From assembly GCA_001000035.1 (NCBI GenBank), contig LCGX01000055.1, positions 1,317 through 8,565 on the forward strand: a DNA stretch of 7,249 bases, written 5' to 3'. The notes beneath the pieces were generated by a model that was not told the origin of the DNA, did not search any database, and was given only the letters and a program-made list of their open reading frames with translations. Made by a program: the position numbers and the translations under genes. This DNA comes from Candidatus Nomurabacteria bacterium GW2011_GWF2_43_8 (GTDB lineage Bacteria; Patescibacteriota; Minisyncoccia; Phycocordibacterales; UBA9973). Within the stretch, counting starts at the first letter, position 1. Every line of letters starts with the position of its first letter. Shown here piece after piece: positions 1 through 4,622 of this stretch.

Positions 1-1973
1 ATCTGCCCGTCCACCGTACTTGAAGTATCCGCCAATACATCGCCCTTTTTTACCTTATCGCCAACATGCACTATCGGGCGCTGGTGGAAAACAGCAAAGT
101 TGTTGTTTCTCAAAAAATTAATCAGGTTGTAAGTCAATTCCTTTTTCCCTTTGGTAACTATTTTTTTCGCGTCCAAATAAGAAACCACACCGTCCTCCTC
201 CGCAATGACCAACCGGCCGGAATCCCGTGAAGCCAGCTCTTCGACGCCGGTCGCTACGAGCGGCGCTTCAGGCAGCACGCAGGGTACCGCCTGCTTCTGC
301 ATGTTGCTGCCCATCAGCGCCCGATTGGCGTTGTTGTGTTCCAAAAACGGAATCATGGAAGTGGCGATAGAAAACGCCTGGTTGGGAGCAACATCGATAA
401 AATCAACCTGCTCGCGAGAAACCGTGCCGGGTTCGGTTTTTATTCTGGCTTCAACTTTCTCCTCGGTTATTTTCCCGTTTTCGTCATAAGGTATTCCGGC
501 GTGCACTATGTTGTATTTTTCTTCTTCCAGCGCGTTTAAATAAACTACCTCGCCGGTAATCTTGCCGTTTTTAACCCTTACATAAGGAGTCTCGATGATT
601 CCGAAATCATTTATTTTAGCGTAAGTCGAAAGGTGCAGAATAAGCCCGATGTTCGGCCCCTCCGGGGTGTGGATCGGACACACTCTTCCGTAGTGGGAAG
701 GATGCACGTCGCGCACTTCCAGTCCGGCGCGTTCGCGGGTAAGACCCCCGGGGCCCAGCGCTGAAAGGGTACGCAAATGCTCTATCTCGTAGAGCACATT
801 TTCCTGAGCCATAAATTGCGAAAGCTGGTTGGTCGTGAAAAATTCCTTGATACGGGCCTGGAGCGGGCGCTGGTTGATGATCTGAATAGGCATGGCGGTA
901 TCGACATCGATAATAGACATCCGATCTTGGATATTTCTCTTAATTTGCATCATGCCGGTGCGTATTTTTTGCTGGAGTATTTCCCCGACAAAACGCACGC
1001 GCCTCTGGCCCAGATGGTCTATATCGTCGGCTTTGGAAAGCGGAGTGCTGTTCAAAAGAACAATATGGGAAATTACTGTCACTAAATCTTCCTTGGAGAT
1101 AATCCGGCGGGACATTTCCGCTTCATCCATCGGCTTTCCGAAACGCTGATTGAACCTGAAGCGTCCGACCGGGGAAAGATCATAGCGTTCCGGGGTAAAT
1201 AGAGAATTGATGAATTCCTTGGCATTTTCGGCCGTCGCCATATCCCCGTCCCGGAGACGCTTGTAAATCTCGACATATATGTCATTCAAATTTCTTTCTT
1301 CTTCTTTTGAAAGAGACGTTTTGATGAATTCCTCGGCGCCGGGATTTTTTGAAAACGCCTTCAGCATCGCCTCATTCGTCTCATAACCCATGGCGCGCAG
1401 GAGCGCCGTGGCCGGGAATTTTCTTTTTTTGTCAATCCGTATATAAATCCCACCGTCCGCTTCCGATTCTATTTCGATCCAAACCCCGCGGGCCGGAATA
1501 ATTTTTGCGCCAAAATATTTCTGCCCTTTATTTTCGGATTCCGTGAAAAAAACGCCGAAAGACCGCGCCAGCTGCGGCACGATGACGCGCTCCACTCCGT
1601 TGATGATGAAAGTCCCATGCGAAGTCATGAGCGGAACCTCCGACATGAAAATTTCCTGCTCTTTTATTGTGCCTAAAACTTTATTGGTTAGTTTTACCCG
1701 CACCTTGAGCAGCCCCTGATAGGAAAGTTTGTTTATCTTGGAATTATTCTCGTCGATCTTGGATTCGGAGAGGGAAAAAGAAGAAAATTCCAGCAGGAAT
1801 TTTTTCCCGGAATAGTCAACAATTGGAGAAAATTCTTTTAGGACTTCCCCGATACCCTGTTCCACCAGCCACTTGAAGCTCTTTAATTGAGCTTCGATCA
1901 GATTCGGAAATTCGACAAGGGGCTTTTTGTACCTAGAAAAGTACTTTTTGGGAAGTCTTGATTGAGTTTGCAT
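1..1973 (-). CDS. rpoB: DNA-directed RNA polymerase subunit beta, 5' part (runs off left edge)
   Basis: The beta subunit forms one side of the RNA polymerase active-site cleft. I translated 657 codons from ATG at 1973-1971 to the window edge without a stop. The N-terminus starts MQTQSRLPKKYFSRYKKP. Recognisable blocks are MTSHGTFIINGVERVIVPQL (early beta lobe), the rifampicin region QLSQFM (residues 383-388) through LSALGPGGLTRERAG (from residue 403), then EVRDVHPSHYGRVCPIHTPE and GPNIGLI. The last readable part, GDVLADTSSTVDGQ, aligns near residue 800 of the E. coli protein, so the flap, catalytic Asp region and clamp anchor lie outside the window. The rifampicin pocket is unusual (see findings). 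The upstream gap holds a promoter; the ribosome site is weak (TAAGG 11 nt before ATG). The gene follows trmD on the same strand but appears separately promoted. Identity is certain; the gene is partial only because the window ends. Confidence 0.97.
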   Translation of the reverse strand, partial: MQTQSRLPKKYFSRYKKPLVEFPNLIEAQLKSFKWLVEQGIGEVLKEFSPIVDYSGKKFLLEFSSFSLSESKIDENNSKINKLSYQGLLKVRVKLTNKVLGTIKEQEIFMSEVPLMTSHGTFIINGVERVIVPQLARSFGVFFTESENKGQKYFGAKIIPARGVWIEIESEADGGIYIRIDKKRKFPATALLRAMGYETNEAMLKAFSKNPGAEEFIKTSLSKEEERNLNDIYVEIYKRLRDGDMATAENAKEFINSLFTPERYDLSPVGRFRFNQRFGKPMDEAEMSRRIISKEDLVTVISHIVLLNSTPLSKADDIDHLGQRRVRFVGEILQQKIRTGMMQIKRNIQDRMSIIDVDTAMPIQIINQRPLQARIKEFFTTNQLSQFMAQENVLYEIEHLRTLSALGPGGLTRERAGLEVRDVHPSHYGRVCPIHTPEGPNIGLILHLSTYAKINDFGIIETPYVRVKNGKITGEVVYLNALEEEKYNIVHAGIPYDENGKITEEKVEARIKTEPGTVSREQVDFIDVAPNQAFSIATSMIPFLEHNNANRALMGSNMQKQAVPCVLPEAPLVATGVEELASRDSGRLVIAEEDGVVSYLDAKKIVTKGKKELTYNLINFLRNNNFAVFHQRPIVHVGDKVKKGDVLADTSSTVDGQ

Positions 1974-2051
1974 AAATAAAAATGCCTTACCAGCGCGTAA
2001 TTATTTGATAAAAATAGATTGCAACCAGTACTCAATCAATGAATCCCAAGT

Positions 2052-2080
2052 ACCCTACTCTATTTCAAATTTAAAGTCAA
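2052..2080 (-). promoter_or_regulatory. Predicted sigma-70-type promoter for rpoB
   Basis: On the minus strand, -35 TTGACT (2075-2080) is separated by 17 nt from -10 TAGGGT (2052-2057). This predicts a start near 2045 and a leader of about 72 nt. It lies in the 125-nt gap between trmD and rpoB. The -35 is near consensus, while the -10 keeps only the key T, A and final T. A short A/T stem (TTAAAG/CTTTAA) overlaps the -35, but it has no U-tract and is not a convincing trmD terminator. I see nothing else in the gap. Confidence 0.5.
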
Positions 2081-2098
2081 GCTTTAAGTTGTGGATTA

Positions 2099-2806
2099 CT
2101 ATTTTTTGTTCTGCCCTTTCCTCCATTCTTCTATTTTTGCACGATGGCCGGAAAGCAGAACTTTTGGAACTCTATATTTTTTACCCTTATATTTCAAGAT
2201 TTCCGGGCGGGTGTAATGCGGATACTCTAGGCCACTCTCGCCTACTTTGCTATCTTTTTCTTTTTTCAACAGTAGATTCCAATGGGATTCTTCTTCTAAA
2301 GATTCCAAACGGATCACTCCGGGCATCAGTCGGATAACCGCAGATGAAACAACCATCGCCGCGACATCTCCATCAGTTAGCACATATGGGCCAATTGAAA
2401 TTTCTTCGGCCTTGAGCGCCTGCCGGACCCGCTCGTCGATGCCTTCGTAGCGGCCAGAGATAAAAACAATCTCTTCATATTTATGCGCCCATTTATAAGC
2501 CATTTTTTGATTGAAAAATTTTCCTTTCGCCGAGAATAAAACAACTTTTCTTTTTTTATTTTTAATTTTTCCTTCGATTTTTGAAAATGATTTCAGGATG
2601 GGTTCCGCCTGAAGCACCATACCGGCTCCACCGCCGTACGGCCGGCCGTCCACCGGCTTGTAATTACTTTTGTTCCCTTTTACATAATCCCGTGGATTAT
2701 AAAAATTTACAGAAATTATTTTATTTTTTATCGCCCGGCCAATAATGGATTCTTTCAAATAAGAATCAAAAATCCCCGGGAAAATTGTAATTATATGAAA
2801 ACGCAT
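2099..2806 (-). CDS. trmD: tRNA (guanine-N1)-methyltransferase (m1G37)
   Basis: TrmD is a SPOUT methyltransferase that methylates N1 of G37 next to the anticodon, using S-adenosylmethionine, which prevents +1 frameshifting. The 235-aa product has the family landmarks in order: N-terminal ITIFPGIFDSY (7-17), DGRPYGGGAGMVL (53-65), the knotted SAM-binding loop SGRYEGIDERV (117-127), SIGPYVLTDGD (137-147), RLMPGV (159-164) and HYTRPE (197-202). Length is within the normal family range. Two departures: Pro at 140 where well-studied enzymes have Asp (SIGDYVL), and about 15 extra residues between EEESH (171-175) and the HYTRPE motif. ATG at 2806 is preferred because it begins the conserved MRFHIITIFPG start. 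No Shine-Dalgarno is present; an extended -10 lies 6 nt upstream. In most bacteria trmD follows rimM; here a foreign-looking small gene precedes it. Confidence 0.97.
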   Translation of the reverse strand: MRFHIITIFPGIFDSYLKESIIGRAIKNKIISVNFYNPRDYVKGNKSNYKPVDGRPYGGGAGMVLQAEPILKSFSKIEGKIKNKKRKVVLFSAKGKFFNQKMAYKWAHKYEEIVFISGRYEGIDERVRQALKAEEISIGPYVLTDGDVAAMVVSSAVIRLMPGVIRLESLEEESHWNLLLKKEKDSKVGESGLEYPHYTRPEILKYKGKKYRVPKVLLSGHRAKIEEWRKGQNKK

Positions 2807-2812
2807 GAGTTA

Positions 2813-2841
2813 TTTATAGCACATCTGCCTAAAACTGAAAA
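2813..2841 (-). promoter_or_regulatory. Extended -10 promoter of trmD, predicted leaderless start
   Basis: Minus-strand TGCTATAAA (2813-2821) is a TGn-extended -10. A weak -35, TTTTCA (2836-2841), sits 17 nt upstream and overlaps the U-tract of the preceding terminator. Exactly 6 nt (TAACTC) separate the hexamer from ATG, so transcription should begin at or next to the A of the start codon. This fits the absence of a ribosome-binding site. Inferred from sequence only. Confidence 0.5.
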
Positions 2842-2877
2842 ACCACCGGCTATTTCCTCCTTTCGTTGGACCGGTGG
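2838..2877 (-). terminator. Rho-independent terminator of the 2906-3186 gene
   Basis: Reading the minus strand, CCACCGG (2871-2877) pairs perfectly with CCGGTGG (2843-2849) and is followed at once by TTTTT (2838-2842). The loop is long (21 nt) and contains a purine-rich AAAGGAGG that resembles a Shine-Dalgarno sequence. No sensible ORF follows that motif. The position, just after the small gene and before trmD, fits a terminator. Confidence 0.65.
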
Positions 2878-2881
2878 CTTG

Positions 2882-2900
2882 CGAGCGCGCGATGCGCTCG
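2882..2900 (-). other. Short G+C-rich hairpin after the small gene's stop codon
   Basis: CGAGCGC (2882-2888) and GCGCTCG (2894-2900) form a perfect 7-bp stem with a 5-nt loop, only 5 nt past the stop codon of the 2906-3186 gene. It has no U-tract of its own and lies just upstream of the terminator hairpin, so it may stabilise the 3' end of the message. Function is inferred. Confidence 0.45.
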
Positions 2901-2905
2901 TGATG

Positions 2906-3186
2906 CTACTCCCTACCGAGAACGGGCGGCACTACTGCCGAGGAGTCGACGTACTCGATGAGCCGAATCTCCTCTTCGCCCTCCACCACAACACGGCCGC
3001 AGTCGAGGCACTTGTAGGTGTGCCCGTGCAACCACACCCGCCCCTGCCCGCCGGTTTGCTCGTGCGTATGCACAAGCTCATGGTGATCGGTCGACCGAGG
3101 AACAACTCGGCGACCACCAGCTCGCCTTCTCCACATGCTACACCACCGAACTTCTCAGCCCTCCTTACCCACTCTTTCTGGCACAT
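2906..3186 (-). CDS. Small Cys/His-rich, possibly zinc-binding protein with an apparent frameshift
   Basis: I do not recognise this protein. A strong ribosome site AAGGAGG (3196-3202) lies 9 nt before ATG 3186-3184, which opens MCQKEWVRRAEKFGGVACGE and continues as ELVVAELFLG. Near 3090-3107 that frame turns implausible (it ends at 2932). The neighbouring frame then reads protein-like STDHHELVHTHEQTGG, a GRVWLHGHTYKCLDCGRVVV block with a CxxC knuckle and several His, and an acidic EGEEEIRLIEYVDSS before TAG at 2906-2908. Together they give about 92 aa, suggesting one gene with a one-base slip or loss. The alternative is a 76-aa ORF from ATG 3136, but that lacks a ribosome site and starts with an Arg-rich stretch typical of out-of-frame G+C-rich DNA. 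The gene is visibly richer in G+C than its neighbours, and has its own promoter and terminator. It occupies the slot where rimM is often found, but is not RimM. Confidence 0.5.
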
Positions 3187-3235
3187 TTGTGGCCCCCTCC
3201 TTGGTGGCCAGTATTTCAAGAACTCGTTTAAATTC

Positions 3236-3264
3236 AAACTACAACTTTTTAGAAAATCTGTCAA
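3236..3264 (-). promoter_or_regulatory. Predicted promoter of the Cys/His-rich small gene
   Basis: Minus-strand -35 TTGACA (3259-3264) is a perfect consensus, followed by 17 nt and -10 TAGTTT (3236-3241). A start near 3229 gives a leader of about 43 nt containing AAGGAGG. It begins immediately after the bidirectional terminator, so this gene is insulated from the rpsP-khpA message. Confidence 0.6.
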
Positions 3265-3266
3265 TA

Positions 3267-3300
3267 AATCAAAAAACACCCTTTCGGGTGTTTTTTGATT
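3267..3300. terminator. Bidirectional Rho-independent terminator after khpA
   Basis: A perfect 15-bp inverted repeat, AATCAAAAAACACCC (3267-3281) and its complement (3286-3300), has a 4-nt loop that reads GAAA on the minus strand. A-runs and T-runs flank the G+C core, so it should work in either direction. It lies 8 nt beyond the khpA stop codon and ends the rpsP/khpA transcripts. Confidence 0.9.
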
Positions 3301-3308
3301 AAACTTTT

Positions 3309-3619
3309 CTATATTCCCTTCAAATCTTCCATCGCCTGATCAACCGTCTTTAGAGTCGGAGCGTTGACGGAATTCATCGGCCTTTCCGGTCGCATGCTTC
3401 CTTCCGGCTCGTTGATTTTCAGGTTAACGCGAGCGTTGTTCTTCATACCAATGATGCGCAGGAGGGTTCGGATTGCTTTGGCGGTATTGCCCATGCGTCC
3501 GATATGCTTACCCAGAGCACGCCCATTTCATCCACCGTGCGGTCAATCTTCACGTCGTTCGGATTGTCCACCAGCGCCTTGACCACGTATTCCAGAAATA
3601 CCTTATCGTGTTCTTCCAT
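3309..3619 (-). pseudogene. khpA: KH-domain RNA-binding protein, KhpA-like, with internal deletion and frameshift
   Basis: KhpA is a small KH RNA-binding protein usually encoded beside rpsP. The N-terminal part from ATG 3619 reads MEEHDKVFLEYVVKALVDNP and continues to DEMGVL (residue 35, ending at 3515). The C-terminal part then continues in another frame from 3512: GKHIGRMGNTAKAIRTLL with the GxxG loop (GRMG), followed by NNARVNLKINEPEG and a short tail ending DLKGI and TAG at 3309. In family members these parts are joined by about ten residues of the pattern LxLxVxPEDM, a beta strand of the KH fold. Here that stretch is missing and only two bases (3513-3514) lie between the two frames, so roughly 28 nt, or another length not divisible by three, appear lost. 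Translation from ATG 3619 runs out of frame; a 61-aa ORF from ATG 3494 could only yield the second half. This is either a real pseudogene or an assembly artefact. Confidence 0.8.
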
Positions 3620-3685
3620 GGTGTTTCAGAGTTCTTTTGATAATCTTTTTGCAGTGTTACGACCTGACATGCTGCTATATCTGTA

Positions 3686-3713
3686 ATTATACAAAACTAC
3701 CAAAGGGAGGCAA
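3686..3713 (-). promoter_or_regulatory. Predicted promoter of the khpA-like gene
   Basis: A perfect -10 TATAAT (3686-3691) is preceded at 16 nt by TTGCCT (3708-3713), a 4/6 match to the -35 consensus. It predicts a start near 3679 and a leader of about 60 nt before ATG 3619. No clear Shine-Dalgarno precedes that ATG. The -35 lies within the palindromic block downstream of rpsP, so khpA may be transcribed separately from rpsP. Confidence 0.45.
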
Positions 3714-3734
3714 GCTTGCCCGCCTCTGGCGGGC
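3709..3734. repeat. REP-like double palindrome downstream of rpsP
   Basis: Two abutting palindromes touch the rpsP stop codon: the perfect 12-nt GGCAAGCTTGCC (3709-3720), and a 7-bp stem GCCCGCC-TCT-GGCGGGC (3718-3734), overlapping by 3 nt. No U-tract follows on the minus strand, so this is not a standard terminator. It may be a dispersed extragenic palindrome or a 3'-end stabiliser. Repetitive nature is inferred from form only; just one copy is in the window. Confidence 0.5.
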
Positions 3735-4042
3735 TACTTTTTGGCTTTCAACTCCTTTCTTTTTTGCGTCGGCTTTTTCTTCGGTAAAACATTTATTTTC
3801 TTGCCTTCTATCACCTTGTCGTGCACCAGAAAATTATGCATCGTGTCGGAAGTTTTGGCGCCCTGCTTTATCCAGTATTTTATCCTATCAACTATTAAAC
3901 TCTTCTCCCCCGCTTTCGGATTGTAGGTACCCAATATTTCCAAAAATTTCCCGCTCTTGGTGCTGTTCTTCGAATCGGTCAAAACGACCCGGAATGATGG
4001 GTCATTTTTTCGGCCGATTCTCTGCAATCTTATTTTAAGCAT
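3734..4042 (-). CDS. rpsP: Small ribosomal subunit protein bS16
   Basis: bS16 binds 16S rRNA in the body of the 30S subunit and is needed for its assembly. The 102-aa product starts MLKIRLQRIGRKNDPSFRVV, the conserved N-terminal signature. It continues with DSKNSTKSGKFLEILGTYNP and DRIKYWIKQGAKTSDT, ordinary bS16 landmarks, and ends in a Lys-rich tail (PKKKPTQKRKELKAKK) typical of the variable C-terminus. Length is slightly longer than the E. coli protein and normal for the family. ATG 4042 begins the signature exactly. It has no Shine-Dalgarno; a perfect TATAAT lies just upstream. It heads the minus-strand translation cluster, followed by the damaged khpA, and the palindromic block 3709-3734 begins at its stop codon. 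Confidence 0.97.
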   Translation of the reverse strand: MLKIRLQRIGRKNDPSFRVVLTDSKNSTKSGKFLEILGTYNPKAGEKSLIVDRIKYWIKQGAKTSDTMHNFLVHDKVIEGKKINVLPKKKPTQKRKELKAKK

Positions 4043-4053
4043 TTGATGAGTTT

Positions 4054-4059
4054 ATTATA
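4054..4059 (-). promoter_or_regulatory. -10 box of rpsP, near-leaderless start
   Basis: A perfect minus-strand TATAAT (4054-4059) ends 11 nt before the rpsP ATG. A start 7 nt beyond the hexamer would leave a leader of about 5 nt. No good -35 is visible; the upstream stretch is A/T-rich (TTTATT at 17 nt). Confidence 0.5.
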
Positions 4060-4090
4060 ATTTAAAGAAAAATGCAAATAAAAGTGGAAA

Positions 4091-4124
4091 GGCGCCGCTC
4101 GTGTGGTTAACACAAGTCGGCGCC
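4091..4124 (-). terminator. Terminator hairpin of the lipoprotein gene
   Basis: GGCGCCG (4091-4097) pairs perfectly with CGGCGCC (4118-4124). Inside, CTCGTGT and ACACAAG extend the stem with one mismatch around a GGTTA loop. On the minus strand the stem is followed by T-rich TTTCCACTTTTATTT, an imperfect U-tract. It separates the lipoprotein gene from the rpsP promoter, so termination is likely though less textbook than at 3267-3300. Confidence 0.6.
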
Positions 4125-4131
4125 ATAAGAT

Positions 4132-4160
4132 GGGTGATTTTTATTTTCGAGGGATCACCC
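4132..4160 (-). other. Additional hairpin between the lipoprotein stop and its terminator
   Basis: GGGTGAT (4132-4138) and ATCACCC (4154-4160) form a perfect 7-bp stem with a 15-nt loop in the 3' untranslated region of the lipoprotein gene. No U-tract follows. The tandem arrangement of two hairpins mirrors the 3' end of the 2906-3186 gene. Confidence 0.45.
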
Positions 4161-4178
4161 CTTTCCCTCGCCGGACGG

Positions 4179-4535
4179 CTACCAGTTTCCACCGGAGCCG
4201 TGGAGGTTGACAGTGCTCGCACCGTGACCGCCAGAGTGGCCGACGGGATAGCCGTAGCTGTCAACAACGATGATGGGCCGCCGGGCCTTGGCTGCCGCCC
4301 TGGCCTGGACCCGCGCAGTCTTGGCGGCAATCTTCGCCAGTTTGACCTTGAGCTTGGCCGCTTCCGGCGTGAGGTCGAACTCTTCGGTTCTGACCTCTTT
4401 GTTCGGGGTCACCCTGTCAACGGTGTGAATGATCTTCCCGTTGACGCTACGACCGTCGACTGGCACCTGGACCGTCGTGCAGGCGGTAGCGCACAGCGCA
4501 ACCGCCACGAGAACTACTACTGTCAGTGAACGCAT
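4179..4535 (-). CDS. Predicted small lipoprotein, unknown function
   Basis: This 118-aa protein is not recognised. It starts MRSLTVVVLVAVALCATAC: a short basic n-region, a hydrophobic core (residues 4-16) and a lipobox-like A-T-A-C with Cys at 19, so lipid attachment and membrane anchoring are likely. The mature part has a polar region (VNGKIIHTVDRVTPNKEVRT), a long Ala/Lys/Arg-rich helix candidate (about residues 56-86), and a Gly/His/Ser-rich end (SGGHGASTVNLHGSGGNW). The ribosome site AAGGGAG (4544-4550) is 8 nt before ATG 4535. The gene is much richer in G+C than rpsP or rnr, has its own strong promoter and terminator, and sits between two housekeeping genes, all of which suggest acquisition. 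It could be an outer-surface or cell-envelope protein; the plus-strand ORF opposite it (4101-4529) shows no protein-like features. Confidence 0.75.
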   Translation of the reverse strand: MRSLTVVVLVAVALCATACTTVQVPVDGRSVNGKIIHTVDRVTPNKEVRTEEFDLTPEAAKLKVKLAKIAAKTARVQARAAAKARRPIIVVDSYGYPVGHSGGHGASTVNLHGSGGNW

Positions 4536-4558
4536 GATTAACTCTCCCTTCTATATAA

Positions 4559-4587
4559 AGTATAGCATAAATCAAATAGAAAGTCAA
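4559..4587 (-). promoter_or_regulatory. Strong promoter of the lipoprotein gene
   Basis: Minus-strand -35 TTGACT (4582-4587), a 17-nt spacer and -10 TATACT (4559-4564) give a near-consensus sigma-70-type promoter, with a start near 4552 and a short leader carrying AAGGGAG. It is divergent from the rnr promoter, whose -10 is only about 25 nt away. Confidence 0.8.
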
Positions 4588-4607
4588 GGGAAATTTGGAC
4601 TTTATTT

Positions 4608-4616
4608 TGTTATATT
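4608..4616 (+). promoter_or_regulatory. Extended -10 promoter of rnr, predicted leaderless start
   Basis: TGTTATATT (4608-4616) is a TGn-extended -10. The next six bases (AAAAGG) lead directly into GTG 4623-4625, placing the expected transcription start on the start codon. No convincing -35 is seen. The AGG touching GTG is too close to act as a normal ribosome site. The spacing equals that at trmD. Confidence 0.5.
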
Positions 4617-4622
4617 AAAAGG

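Noticed and set aside
205..1285. Several ORFs of 60-100 codons over the rpoB region
   Set aside because: All are shadows of the continuous 657-codon rpoB frame.
2075..2096. Hairpin TTAAAG/CTTTAA as a trmD terminator
   Set aside because: Only 6 A/T-rich pairs, no U-tract, and it overlaps the rpoB -35.
2795..3298. Plus-strand 167-codon ORF across the trmD start and the Cys/His gene
   Set aside because: Lies opposite better-supported minus-strand genes and includes promoter and terminator sequence; the protein is Pro/His-rich as expected of antisense G+C-rich DNA.
3505..3520. Programmed frameshift in khpA
   Set aside because: Amino acids are missing as well as the frame being changed, so slippage alone cannot restore the protein.
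3626..3628. Possible TGA recoding (as Gly in some Patescibacteria), joining the 14-codon ORF to khpA
   Set aside because: rnr needs TGA as a normal stop at 6642-6644, and reading through gives no family-like N-terminus.
3626..3670. 14-codon ORF MSGRNTAKRLSKEL ahead of khpA, in frame with it and closed by TGA
   Set aside because: No ribosome site and no leader-peptide features; probably chance.
4101..4529. Plus-strand 142-codon ORF opposite the lipoprotein gene
   Set aside because: No ribosome site, starts inside a terminator hairpin, and no family sense; the minus strand has a signal peptide, lipobox, ribosome site and promoter.
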